A stretch of DNA of 60,673 nucleotides from Stenotrophomonas cyclobalanopsidis (GTDB lineage: Bacteria > Pseudomonadota > Gammaproteobacteria > Xanthomonadales > Xanthomonadaceae): assembly GCF_008710035.1 (NCBI RefSeq), contig NZ_VYKI01000005.1, forward strand, positions 123,640 to 184,312, given 5' to 3'. Numbering within the stretch: position 1 is the stretch's first letter; every line of letters starts with the position of its first letter. The notes beneath the pieces are model-generated. The model was not told the DNA's origin, ran no database searches, and saw only the letters and a list, made by a program, of their open reading frames with translations. Positions 48,869 through 57,046 of this stretch are shown piece after piece. The position numbers and the translations under genes are program-made.

Positions 48869-50041
48869 ATGGCACAGGTAATCAACACCAATACGATGTC
48901 GCTCAACGCTCAGCGCAACCTGAGCACCAGCGGCATTTCGCTGGCTACCACCATCCAGCGCCTGTCGTCTGGTTCGCGCATCAACAGCGCGAAGGACGAC
49001 GCCGCCGGCCTGGCGATCTCCGAACGCTTCACCACCCAGATCCGTGGCCTGGACGTGGCCATCCGCAACGCCAATGACGGCATCTCGCTGGCCCAGGTCG
49101 CCGAAGGCTCGCTGAGCGAGGTCGGCAACAACCTGCAGCGCATCCGTGAACTGGCCGTGCAGGCCTCCAATGCCACCAACTCCTCCAGCGACCGCAAGGC
49201 ACTGCAGTCCGAAGTGAGCCAGCTGGTCAGCGAAATCGACCGCGTCGCCAAGCAGAGCGACTTCAACGGCACCAAGCTGCTGGATGGCAGCTTCACCAGC
49301 CAGCTGTTCCAGGTCGGCGCCAACGCTGGCCAGGCCATTGCCATCAACAGCGTCGTCGATGCCAAGGCCGACGCGCTGGGCAACAGCAAGTTCGCGGCAG
49401 CCGCCACCGGCGGCACGTTGCCCGCCATCGCAGCGGCCACCACCGTCTCCGGCGTCACCGTCAATGGCGTCACCATGGGAGACATCACCGGATCGACTAC
49501 CGGTGAGCTGGCCGCTTCGGCTGCCGCACAGATCAACTCCAAGATCGGTGAGGCCGGCGTGTACGCAGAGGTCGTCACCACGGCCGGCACCCCGGATACC
49601 TACGCCCTGAAGCTGACCTCGGTGCAGGCCGATCGCGACCTGGTGCTGGGTGCGAGCGCCGCCTTGGGTCTGACTGGCTCGACGGCTGCAGCGCCGACCT
49701 CGGTCGCTGCGACTGCCACGTCCGCCTTTGCCAAGGATCTGGATATCTCCGATTACGTCGGTGCGCAGAAGGCGCTTGGCATCGTGGACAAGGCCCTCGA
49801 ATCGGTCAACAGCGTGCGCGCCGACCTGGGTGCCATCCAGAACCGCTTCAGTTCGGTGGTTGCGAATCTGCAAACATCGTCGGAGAACCTGTCCGCATCG
49901 CGCAGCCGCATCAAGGACACGGACTTCGCCAAGGAAACGGCGGAACTGACCCGCACCCAGATCCTGCAGCAGGCCGGTACGGCCATGCTGGCCCAGGCCA
50001 ACCAGGTTCCGCAGAACGTGCTCAGCCTCCTGCAGCGCTGA
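48869..50041 (+). CDS. fliC: Flagellin, first copy
   Basis: A 390-residue filament subunit. It has the conserved N-terminal D0/D1 segment (MAQVINTNTMSLNAQRNLST, then IQRLSSGSRINSAKDDAAGL) and the C-terminal D1/D0 segment (ASRSRIKDTDFAKETAELTR, then QILQQAGTAMLAQANQVPQN). The middle region (about 175-290) is the surface-exposed variable part. It begins SGISLATT where the other two copies have SGSSLATT, and ends NVLSLLQR rather than GVLSLLR. First of three tandem paralogues and the only one with a clear promoter. Confidence 0.96.
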   Translation: MAQVINTNTMSLNAQRNLSTSGISLATTIQRLSSGSRINSAKDDAAGLAISERFTTQIRGLDVAIRNANDGISLAQVAEGSLSEVGNNLQRIRELAVQASNATNSSSDRKALQSEVSQLVSEIDRVAKQSDFNGTKLLDGSFTSQLFQVGANAGQAIAINSVVDAKADALGNSKFAAAATGGTLPAIAAATTVSGVTVNGVTMGDITGSTTGELAASAAAQINSKIGEAGVYAEVVTTAGTPDTYALKLTSVQADRDLVLGASAALGLTGSTAAAPTSVAATATSAFAKDLDISDYVGAQKALGIVDKALESVNSVRADLGAIQNRFSSVVANLQTSSENLSASRSRIKDTDFAKETAELTRTQILQQAGTAMLAQANQVPQNVLSLLQR

Positions 50042-50050
50042 CATGAGTCG

Positions 50051-50070
50051 CCCCCGGAGCACGTCGGGGG
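50051..50070 (+). other. Stem-loop between flagellin copies 1 and 2
   Basis: CCCCCG (50051-50056) pairs with CGGGGG (50065-50070). No T run follows, so it may be a processing or stabilising hairpin rather than a terminator. No sigma-28 or sigma-54 promoter is seen in the 72-base gap. Confidence 0.5.
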
Positions 50071-50113
50071 TGCCTAGCCCAACTCACGTGCAACCGCTCA
50101 AGGACCTCTCCTC

Positions 50114-51346
50114 ATGGCACAAGTCATCAACACCAACACGATGTCGTTGAATGCTCAGCGTAACCTGAGCACCAGCGGCAGCTCGCTGGCCACCACCATC
50201 CAGCGCCTGTCATCGGGCTCGCGCATCAACAGCGCCAAAGACGACGCTGCTGGCCTGGCCATCTCCGAACGCTTCGGCACCCAGATCCGCGGTACCGACG
50301 TAGCCATCCGCAATGCCAACGATGGCATCTCGCTGGCCCAGGTCGCAGAAGGCTCGCTGTCGGAAATCGGCAACAACCTGCAGCGCGTCCGCGAACTGTC
50401 GGTGCAGGCGGCAAACGCCACCAACTCCGCCAGCGACCGCAAGGCCCTGCAGGCCGAAGTGACCCAGCTGGTCAGCGAAATCGATCGCGTGGCCAAGCAG
50501 TCCGAGTTCAACGGCACCAAGCTGCTGGACGGTTCGTTCTCCAGCCAGCTGTTCCAGGTCGGCGCCAATGCCGGCCAGGCCATCGCCATCGATAAGGTTG
50601 TCGATGCCAAGGCGGACGCGCTTGGCAACGCAACCTTCGACAGCAACACGGTCACCATCGCCGCAGGCACTGTGGCTGCGACTGACGCCGGCAAGGAAAT
50701 CACCTATTCCGGCCTCTCCATCGGCGGCGGTGGCATGGCATCGGCGGTCAAGATCGACGACGTCAAGATCACCTCGACCGGCGACGGCGCCAAGGACCGG
50801 GCCGCCCTGGTTTCGGCAGCCGTTACTGCGATCAACGCGAAAATCGGCGAAACCGGTGTCTACGCAGAAGTCGACGGGACCACTGCCGGCCAGATCAACC
50901 TGACCTCCATCAAGGAAAGCGTGGACAAGGACGGCAAGTTCAGCGCGATGACCGCAACGGCAGGCACCAGTGCCGGCATCACCGGTTTCGACAGTGCCGC
51001 GGCCACGGCCAGCACGACTGCCAGCGCTGGCAAGCTGCTCACCGACGTTGACATCAGCACCGTCAAGGGCGCGCAGCAGGCGCTGGAAGTGGTCGACAAG
51101 GCACTCAGCTCCATCAACAGCACCCGCGCTGACCTGGGTGCCATCCAGAACCGGTTCACTTCGGTCGTGGCCAACCTGCAGACTTCCTCGGAAAACCTGT
51201 CGGCATCGCGCAGCCGCATCAAGGATACCGATTTCGCGAAGGAAACCGCCGAGCTGACCCGCACCCAGATCCTGCAGCAGGCCGGCACGGCCATGCTGGC
51301 CCAGGCCAACCAGGTGCCGCAGGGCGTTCTCAGCCTGCTGCGCTGA
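50114..51346 (+). CDS. fliC: Flagellin, second copy
   Basis: A 410-residue flagellin, about 20 residues longer than its neighbours, all in the variable centre (about 175-310; includes SGLSIGGGGMASAVKIDD). The first roughly 170 and last roughly 100 residues are nearly identical to the other copies. AGGAC upstream serves as ribosome site. Expression probably depends on read-through from the first copy. Confidence 0.96.
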   Translation: MAQVINTNTMSLNAQRNLSTSGSSLATTIQRLSSGSRINSAKDDAAGLAISERFGTQIRGTDVAIRNANDGISLAQVAEGSLSEIGNNLQRVRELSVQAANATNSASDRKALQAEVTQLVSEIDRVAKQSEFNGTKLLDGSFSSQLFQVGANAGQAIAIDKVVDAKADALGNATFDSNTVTIAAGTVAATDAGKEITYSGLSIGGGGMASAVKIDDVKITSTGDGAKDRAALVSAAVTAINAKIGETGVYAEVDGTTAGQINLTSIKESVDKDGKFSAMTATAGTSAGITGFDSAAATASTTASAGKLLTDVDISTVKGAQQALEVVDKALSSINSTRADLGAIQNRFTSVVANLQTSSENLSASRSRIKDTDFAKETAELTRTQILQQAGTAMLAQANQVPQGVLSLLR

Positions 51347-51347
51347 T

Positions 51348-51373
51348 CCACCCGTTGAATTTACTCCGGGTGG
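51348..51373 (+). other. Stem-loop between flagellin copies 2 and 3
   Basis: CCACCCG (51348-51354) pairs with CGGGTGG (51367-51373) around an A/T-rich loop. No T run; again no promoter in the gap. Confidence 0.5.
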
Positions 51374-51431
51374 CAGCTGAATGGCCGCCCGGAACCTGAG
51401 TCACGCTAGAAATCGCCAAAGGAAAAGCACC

Positions 51432-52604
51432 ATGGCACAAGTCATCAACACCAACACCATGTCGTTGAATGCTCAGCGCAACCTGAGCACCAGCGGCAGC
51501 TCCCTGGCCACCACCATCCAGCGCCTGTCCTCGGGCTCCCGTATCAACAGCGCCAAGGACGATGCCGCTGGCCTGGCAATTTCCGAGCGCTTTGGCACCC
51601 AGATCCGTGGTACCGACGTCGCCATCCGCAATGCCAACGACGGCATTTCGCTGGCCCAGGTTGCCGAAGGCTCGCTGACGGAAATCGGCAACAACCTGCA
51701 GCGCGTCCGCGAACTGTCGGTGCAGGCAGCCAATGCCACCAATTCCACCAGCGACCGCAAGGCATTGCAGGCCGAAGTGACCCAGCTGGTCTCGGAAATC
51801 GACCGCGTCGCCAAGCAGTCCGATTTCAACGGTACCAAGCTGCTTGACGGCTCGTTCTCAAGCCAGCTGTTCCAAGTGGGCGCAAATGCCGGCCAAGCCA
51901 TCGCCATCGACAAGACCATCGATGCCAAGACCAATGCACTGGGTGGTGCGCAGTTCGCCACGGGTACGATCGCCAAGGTGACCGGCGCTGACGATACGGA
52001 CGTGGCCATCGCTGCATTCACCATCACCGACAGCAAGGGCACCGTTGTCAACTTTGACAAGCTTGACGTGAAGAGCGTCGGCACCGGCGCCCAGAACGAA
52101 GTCGCTGCAGGCAAGGCACTGGCGACCCTGATCAACTCGAAGATCGGTGAAACCGGTGTCTACGCTGAAGCCGACGACGCAGGTGCGGTCACCCTGACCT
52201 CGGTCAAGGACAGCGTCGATGCCGACGGCAACGCCAAGGCGTTTGAAACCACCGCTGCCGGCTACACCGCAGGCGCTGCTGCAACCAACCAGTACGCCGA
52301 CAAGATCGACGTCTCCACCGTGAAGGGCGCTCAGCAGGCCCTGGAGATCGTCGACAAGGCGCTGGGCTCCATCAACAGCACCCGCGCCGACCTGGGTGCG
52401 ATCCAGAACCGCTTCACCTCGGTGGTGGCCAACCTGCAGACGTCGCAGGAGAATCTGTCGGCATCGCGTAGCCGCATCAAGGACACCGATTTCGCAAAGG
52501 AAACCGCCGAACTGACCCGTACCCAGATCCTGCAGCAGGCCGGTACGGCCATGCTGGCCCAGGCGAACCAGGTACCGCAGGGCGTGCTCAGCCTGCTGCG
52601 CTGA
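51432..52604 (+). CDS. fliC: Flagellin, third copy
   Basis: A 390-residue flagellin. Ends are nearly identical to the second copy (SGSSLATT, TDVAIRNANDG, GVLSLLR); the centre (about 175-290) is distinct, with TKTNALGGAQFATGTIAKV. An AAAGGAAA ribosome site precedes the ATG. Confidence 0.96.
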   Translation: MAQVINTNTMSLNAQRNLSTSGSSLATTIQRLSSGSRINSAKDDAAGLAISERFGTQIRGTDVAIRNANDGISLAQVAEGSLTEIGNNLQRVRELSVQAANATNSTSDRKALQAEVTQLVSEIDRVAKQSDFNGTKLLDGSFSSQLFQVGANAGQAIAIDKTIDAKTNALGGAQFATGTIAKVTGADDTDVAIAAFTITDSKGTVVNFDKLDVKSVGTGAQNEVAAGKALATLINSKIGETGVYAEADDAGAVTLTSVKDSVDADGNAKAFETTAAGYTAGAAATNQYADKIDVSTVKGAQQALEIVDKALGSINSTRADLGAIQNRFTSVVANLQTSQENLSASRSRIKDTDFAKETAELTRTQILQQAGTAMLAQANQVPQGVLSLLR

Positions 52605-52816
52605 TACACGGCAGGAAGGACCACTACCGTCGGCCCACACCGGCGGTAGTGGCACCTGGAACGCCACGGCGCTCACAGATGCGGGCCATGCCCGGCCCGG
52701 GCAATTGCCCGAAACGGATTGGCATCGCCCGCACCTGCGGACCTCTCTTTCAGCGCTGTACCTTTAACTGTACGTAACGGGTGGCTTCGTCTCCCTCCGA
52801 TTGTCAGTAGCCTGGC
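52605..52816. other. Non-coding stretch after the flagellins
   Basis: Contains a palindrome CCACTACCG..CGGTAGTGG (52621-52651), a partial SMAG core GCGGGCCATGCCCGGC (about 52681-52696), and a GTAC-CTTTAACT-GTAC repeat near 52757-52772. No gene is supported. It runs up to the terminator at 52817. Confidence 0.5.
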
Positions 52817-52845
52817 CCCTCCCCTGCTTTGGGGGAGGGTTTTTT
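52817..52845 (+). terminator. Terminator after the flagellin cluster
   Basis: Perfect 8-bp stem CCCTCCCC / GGGGAGGG followed by six T. It lies 213 bases beyond the third flagellin, so either the flagellin mRNA is long or the terminator ends a separate short transcript. Confidence 0.88.
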
Positions 52846-52931
52846 GCAGACTCCCGGCAGCCTGCGGTGAACCTGCCCGCACCCTGCCCCATCCCTCCTG
52901 CAACCTGCGTGCCAGAAGCGGCCGCGTAGCG

Positions 52932-52948
52932 TTGGCACGGCACATGCA
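52932..52948 (+). promoter_or_regulatory. Sigma-54 promoter of fliD
   Basis: TTGGCACGGCACATGCA, with GG and GC twelve bases apart; one mismatch (A for T) next to the -12 GC. Confidence 0.72.
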
Positions 52949-52960
52949 TCAACGAAGTCC

Positions 52961-52987
52961 TCAAGACCCAGCGGCGCAGGCCGCTAT
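52961..52987 (+). promoter_or_regulatory. Sigma-28-like promoter of fliD
   Basis: TCAAGACC, 11 bases, GCCGCTAT, ending 56 bases before the fliD start. The -10 differs from GCCGTTAT at one base. Confidence 0.6.
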
Positions 52988-53043
52988 TTTCGTTGACTCG
53001 GCTCGCCACTCGCTGGTTGGGCCCAGCTATCAGGAGAATCGAC

Positions 53044-54459
53044 GTGGCAGACTTTGGATACGGCGGCATTGGCTCCGGCCTGGATATTTCCGGCATGGTC
53101 AGCCAGCTTGTGGCGGCCGACCGCAAGCCAGCAGACAACGCGCTCAACCTGCAGCAGTCGAAGGCCAAACTGCAGTTATCCTCGGTGGGCACGATCACCG
53201 CCGCGTTCGACAAGCTGAAGACCTCACTGAACGCGCTGAAGGCGGCCACTGCCTTCGATACCCGCACAGTGACGGCAACCAAGAGCGGCACCAACAACAG
53301 TGACGAGATCCTGACGGCAACGGTGGCGCTGTATGACATCGGCACCGCCAAGGCGGCCGCGTCCAACGGTAGCCACGTGGTCGAGGTGCAGAGCCTCGCC
53401 ACCGCTCACAAGATCATCGCCGATACATCCGTTGCCAAAACGCAGACCTTCGCCGCCGGAACCCTGACGCTGACCGTTGGTGTGGGCGACAAGGCCAAGA
53501 CGATGAACGTCGAGGTCGAGGACGGCGACACGCTCAGCACGATCCGCAACAAGATCGATGCCGCGGGCCGCAAGGAAGGCGTCCAGGCGACCCTTATCAG
53601 TTCGGGCGAAAACCAGTACCTGTCCGTCGCGCAGGAAAAGACTGGCGCGGCCAGTGCCATCCAGCTGGAATATTCAGGCAGCGATGCCAAGCTGGGCGCG
53701 CTGGTAGGCAGCCTCAAGGAGAACACCCCTGCGGCGGACGCCAAGCTGACCATCGACGGCGTGGACGTGGTGAGCGCCAGCAATACGGTTGCCGATGCGG
53801 TGCCGGGCCTGACCCTGAATCTGAAGATGGTCGGCAAGAGTACGGTCACCATCAGTACCGATACCTCTGCGGCCACGAAGGTGATGCAGGACTTCGTGAC
53901 TACCTACAACGCGGCGTTGGCGGCAATCAACACCGAAACCAAGTACGACGTGGAAAACAAGGAGCCCTCCTCGTTGACCGGCGACGCACAGATGCGCGGC
54001 GCAATGGGGCAGCTGCGATCGCAGATGGCCAACATTCTGAAGGATCTGGCCGCCGACGGCCTGGACCCCAAGGTGCTGGGCCTGCAGACCCGCGGCTACC
54101 CCAACGCCGACGGCAGCCTGGTGCTGGACACCACGAAGTTTGCCGCTGCCCTGGCCAACCAGCCGGAAAAGATCCGCTTGGCCATCACCGGCGACACCGG
54201 CGGCGCGGGCAAGCTGTATACGATGGTCGACAGCTATGTGAGTACGAAGGTCGGCAAGGAGGGTGCTTTCGTAGCCCGTACCAAGGGCCTGAACAAGACG
54301 CTTACCGACATCGACAAGCGGCGCAAGGACCTGGATACGCGCATGGAAGGCGTGGCCGAGCGCTACAAGAAGCAGTTCCTGGCGCTGGATACATTGATGG
54401 GCAAGCTGCAGCAGAGCAGCAGCGCCCTCAGCCAGCAGTTGTCGCAGCTTAGCGGCTGA
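53044..54459 (+). CDS. fliD: Flagellar filament cap protein FliD (HAP2)
   Basis: A 471-residue filament cap that inserts flagellin at the tip. N terminus DFGYGGIGSGLDISGMVSQL, a central VEDGDTLSTIRNKIDAAG segment, and a C-terminal coiled coil ending KQFLALDTLMGKLQQSSSAL. The start is GTG 53044, with AGGAGA seven bases upstream; the longer frame from 52993 overlaps the leader. Confidence 0.95.
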   Translation: MADFGYGGIGSGLDISGMVSQLVAADRKPADNALNLQQSKAKLQLSSVGTITAAFDKLKTSLNALKAATAFDTRTVTATKSGTNNSDEILTATVALYDIGTAKAAASNGSHVVEVQSLATAHKIIADTSVAKTQTFAAGTLTLTVGVGDKAKTMNVEVEDGDTLSTIRNKIDAAGRKEGVQATLISSGENQYLSVAQEKTGAASAIQLEYSGSDAKLGALVGSLKENTPAADAKLTIDGVDVVSASNTVADAVPGLTLNLKMVGKSTVTISTDTSAATKVMQDFVTTYNAALAAINTETKYDVENKEPSSLTGDAQMRGAMGQLRSQMANILKDLAADGLDPKVLGLQTRGYPNADGSLVLDTTKFAAALANQPEKIRLAITGDTGGAGKLYTMVDSYVSTKVGKEGAFVARTKGLNKTLTDIDKRRKDLDTRMEGVAERYKKQFLALDTLMGKLQQSSSALSQQLSQLSG

Positions 54460-54476
54460 TCGGGCGCGTACGGGGC

Positions 54477-54504
54477 TCAAGTTTGGCCACCTACGCACCG
54501 ATAA
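54477..54504 (+). promoter_or_regulatory. Sigma-28-like promoter of fliS
   Basis: TCAAGTTT, 12 bases, ACCGATAA, between fliD and fliS. The -35 and spacer match the cheV promoter. Confidence 0.7.
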
Positions 54505-54587
54505 CACTTGCAACAGCAATCATCGCAGTGCCGTCGGCGCGGGTCTGATGACCAGGCGGCGTCACATCGCGCAAGGGAGAATCACGA

Positions 54588-55004
54588 ATGTACGGTTCCA
54601 GCCGTCAATACGCCGAGCAGTACCGCCAGGTGGGCGTGACCAGTTCGGTCGCCGATGCCGATCCGCACAAACTGGTGGCGCTGCTGCTGGCAGGCGCACT
54701 GGAGCGCGTGCGTCGCGCCGTGGCCTTCATGGAGCGCGGCGACCATGCTGGCAAAGGCAAGGCCATCGGCGAAGCCTGCGCGATCGTCGGGCATCTGAAC
54801 GGCTCGCTCGACCACGAAGCCGGCGGCGAGATCGCCGGTAATCTGTCGGCCCTGTACGACTACGTGCTGCAGCGCCTGACCGAGGCCAACCTGCACAACG
54901 ACCGCGCTGCGCTGGACGATACCCTGCAGCTGCTGGGCGAAATCGACGGTGCGTGGAATGCGATTCCGCAGGAACAGCGCCGGCCGGCGGCGGTGGCACC
55001 GTGA
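54588..55004 (+). CDS. fliS: Flagellin export chaperone FliS
   Basis: A 138-residue helical chaperone that binds the flagellin C terminus. Family features: YAEQYRQVGVTSSVADADPH, KLVALLLAGALERVRRA and the GGEIAGNLSALYDYVLQRL helix. Own sigma-28-like promoter upstream; stop overlaps the next start as GTGA. Confidence 0.93.
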   Translation: MYGSSRQYAEQYRQVGVTSSVADADPHKLVALLLAGALERVRRAVAFMERGDHAGKGKAIGEACAIVGHLNGSLDHEAGGEIAGNLSALYDYVLQRLTEANLHNDRAALDDTLQLLGEIDGAWNAIPQEQRRPAAVAP

Positions 55005-55294
55005 GCCTGCAGGACCTGCACGCCCAGCTTGACGCCTTCGAAAAGGCGCTGGTCGAGGATGCGTTCGAGCAGGCCGACAGCCTGCTGGACGGACACGACG
55101 GTACACTGCACGCGCTGCTGAGCCAGCCGCTGACCCGCGCCGACCATGCCCCGCTGTCCGCACTGCTGGACCGCCAGCAGAGTTTGCTGGGGCTGCTGCG
55201 CCAGCGCCGCGATGCGGTGGCCGTGCAGCTGCAGGATGGCCAGCGCTCCCTTCGCGCCGCCCATGCGTATCTGAAGGCAGAATCGCTGGCATGA
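55001..55294 (+). CDS. FliT-like flagellar chaperone
   Basis: A 97-residue all-helical protein (VSLQDLHAQLDAFEKALVED onwards) in the position of fliT, the export chaperone for FliD. Sequence similarity alone would not identify it; small size, helical content and coupling to fliS support the call. Start is GTG 55001, overlapping the fliS stop; stop overlaps the next ATG. Confidence 0.65.
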   Translation: MSLQDLHAQLDAFEKALVEDAFEQADSLLDGHDGTLHALLSQPLTRADHAPLSALLDRQQSLLGLLRQRRDAVAVQLQDGQRSLRAAHAYLKAESLA

Positions 55295-55869
55295 CCCTGC
55301 TGCCGACCACGTCGCTGCACCACCCTGCCGAGAGCGAGCTGTTCGATGAAACCCTCAGCTGCGAGCTGGCCATGCCGGCCGAGTTCCAGGCGGGCAGCGC
55401 GGCCGGTCGCACCGGCAGTGCCGAAGGCCTGCTGCGCAGCCTGGCGCTGGTGGAAGACAGCCGTGGGGACGAACACGACGAGCGCAGCGAAACCAGCCTG
55501 CAGATACAGCGCCTGGAAGCCAAGCTGGACCTGACCATGGTGCTGCTGGGCCGCCTGGTGCGCCAGCAGGGTCAGGACCTGCCCCTGCGCCCGGTGCGCT
55601 GGTCGCGCCGCGGCATCCGCCTGCAGCTGGGCCCACGCAGTGGCGCCCTGCCCGGCCAAGCCGGCGTGGTGCGCCTGCAACCCAGCGACTGGCTGCCCGA
55701 CAACATCGACCTGCCGGTGGACGTCATCGCCGAAACGGCCGATGGCAGCGGCGGCCACTTCCTGTGGCTGCGCTTCAATCGCCTCGGCGATGGCCTGGAG
55801 ATGGCCATGGAACGGCACTTGTTCCGTTTGCATCGGCGTCAGGTTGCCGAAGCGCGGCGAGCGCGCTGA
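55291..55869 (+). CDS. PilZ-like protein with a helical segment, non-canonical
   Basis: A 192-residue protein with a long helix (about 68-93, SLQIQRLEAKLDLTMVLLGR) followed by a beta-barrel-like part (RPVRWSRRGIRLQLGPRSG, FLWLRFNRLGDGLEMAMERH). The second half suggests a PilZ domain, but the RxxxR motif is missing and the DxSxxG motif reads RWSRRG, so cyclic-di-GMP binding is doubtful. It resembles what I recall of tetrameric Xanthomonas PilZ proteins with heptad-repeat helices. ATGA overlap with the fliT-like gene places it in the fliS operon. Confidence 0.65.
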   Translation: MTLLPTTSLHHPAESELFDETLSCELAMPAEFQAGSAAGRTGSAEGLLRSLALVEDSRGDEHDERSETSLQIQRLEAKLDLTMVLLGRLVRQQGQDLPLRPVRWSRRGIRLQLGPRSGALPGQAGVVRLQPSDWLPDNIDLPVDVIAETADGSGGHFLWLRFNRLGDGLEMAMERHLFRLHRRQVAEARRAR

Positions 55870-55954
55870 AACCGGTTACCTGGAACCGGGACGGAGTGCT
55901 CTTGGCGCATCCGTTCAGCTAAGTTAAGGTGGTCTCCCCTCACGGACCTGCAAC

Positions 55955-56593
55955 GTGCCTGTGCGAGTTCTCATCGTCGACGATCACACCCTGGTTCGCG
56001 CCGGCCTGGCGCGACTGCTGCAGGGGTTTGCCGACGTGCAACTGGTCGCCGAGGCAAGCAACGCCGAGCAGGCGCTGCAGATGGCCCTGCTGCATGCCCC
56101 CGACGTGGTCCTGATGGACCTGTCCCTGCCGGGCCGTACCGGCCTGGAGGCGCTGAGCGACATCCGCCTGCGCGCCCCAGGCACTCGCATCGTGATGATG
56201 ACCATGCACGACGACGCCGCCCATGTACGTGATGCACTGGACCGTGGCGCCGTGGGTTTCGTGGTGAAGGATGCCGCCCCGCAGGAGCTGGAACTGGCAC
56301 TGCGCGCCGCGCACGCCGGCCAGGTGTTCCTCAGCCCGCAGATCTCGGCCAAGATGCTGGCGCCGATGCTGGGCCGCGAGAAGCCCACCGGTATCGCCGC
56401 CCTGTCGCCGCGCCAGCGCGAGATCCTGCGCCGCATCGGCAAGGGCGAGAGCAACAAGGAAATCGCCGCCGATCTCGGCATCAGCGTGAAGACGGTGGAG
56501 ACCCACCGCGCCCGCATGATGGAATCGCTGGGCTGCCGCCGCGCCAATGATCTGCTGCTGCTGGCGGCCCGCCACCAGCACGAGCTGGAGTGA
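55955..56593 (+). CDS. NarL/FixJ-type response regulator
   Basis: A 212-residue regulator: receiver (1-120; VDDH acidic pair, phospho-acceptor Asp55 in LMDLSLPG, Lys in VVKDA) and a LuxR-type helix-turn-helix (about 145-205; LSPRQREILRRIGKGESNKE, LGISVKTVETHRARMMESLG). No kinase is adjacent; the HisKA_3 kinase at 29833-31935 is of the matching class. Start is GTG 55955; GTG 55961 is possible. It precedes rpoN by 450 bases and could control it. Confidence 0.88.
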   Translation: MPVRVLIVDDHTLVRAGLARLLQGFADVQLVAEASNAEQALQMALLHAPDVVLMDLSLPGRTGLEALSDIRLRAPGTRIVMMTMHDDAAHVRDALDRGAVGFVVKDAAPQELELALRAAHAGQVFLSPQISAKMLAPMLGREKPTGIAALSPRQREILRRIGKGESNKEIAADLGISVKTVETHRARMMESLGCRRANDLLLLAARHQHELE

Positions 56594-56600
56594 CGGCGAG

Positions 56601-56776
56601 CGTTGGCCGACTGCTGTTGCGTTGGATCCGCGCGCTTCGCGCCGGTAGAGTCGACCGTTGGTCGACTGCCGTTGCGTTGGATCCCGCGCTTCGCGCCGGT
56701 AGAGTCGACCGTTGGTCGACTGCTGTTGCTTTGGATCCCGCGCTTCGCGCGCTAGTCGACTGGCAGTCGACTCTAC
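56601..56776. repeat. Three-unit ~55-bp tandem repeat with SMAG cores
   Basis: Units begin at 56601, 56656 and 56710 (periods 55 and 54). Each contains CGTTGGTCGACTG, GTTGCGTTGGATC and CGCGCTTCGCGCC; two copies carry a GTAGAGTCGACC palindrome and the block ends in an opposed SMAG copy (to 56776). It starts just after the response regulator gene. Confidence 0.85.
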
Positions 56777-57046
56777 CCCCTCCCGTCCCAGGCGACGGAA
56801 TGCCGTCACCCTCACACGAGCTGTCGGGTTTCCGTATACCGCCCCCCGAACGACTGCCCCGGCAGCCACGGAAAATCAACAACTTGCCACGGAGCATCGT
56901 CAACTTCCCGCGCCGCTGTAGGGAATATCCCTACACCATGTCGGGAATAGCACCAGTGCACTCAGGAACCCCCCGATTCCGCCTGCCCGGGATCAAAAGC
57001 AAGATGTGTTCCACAAGGCGTCGGGGAGCGGCGCCGGGGAACTGAA
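56777..57046. other. rpoN upstream region
   Basis: No gene is supported here. It contains the dyad at 56905-56948 and less GC-rich bases around 56860-56960 where the rpoN promoter probably lies. Confidence 0.5.
56905..56948. promoter_or_regulatory. Nested inverted repeats upstream of rpoN, possible operator
   Basis: A 7-bp inverted repeat GTAGGGA-ATA-TCCCTAC (56918-56934) lies inside an outer TTCCCG (56905-56910) / CGGGAA (56943-56948) pair with nearly the same centre (56926). This looks like a binding site for a dimeric regulator, for example the NarL-type protein encoded just upstream. That assignment is a guess. Confidence 0.5.

Noticed and set aside
55925..55945. Sigma-28-like promoter before the NarL-type regulator
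   Set aside because: Only a TTAAGGTG-like -35 is present; there is no GCCGATAA-like -10 at the right distance.
56601..56776. Possible CRISPR or origin iterons
   Set aside because: Units are tandem with no spacers, no DnaA boxes or replication gene nearby; they contain SMAG palindromes.
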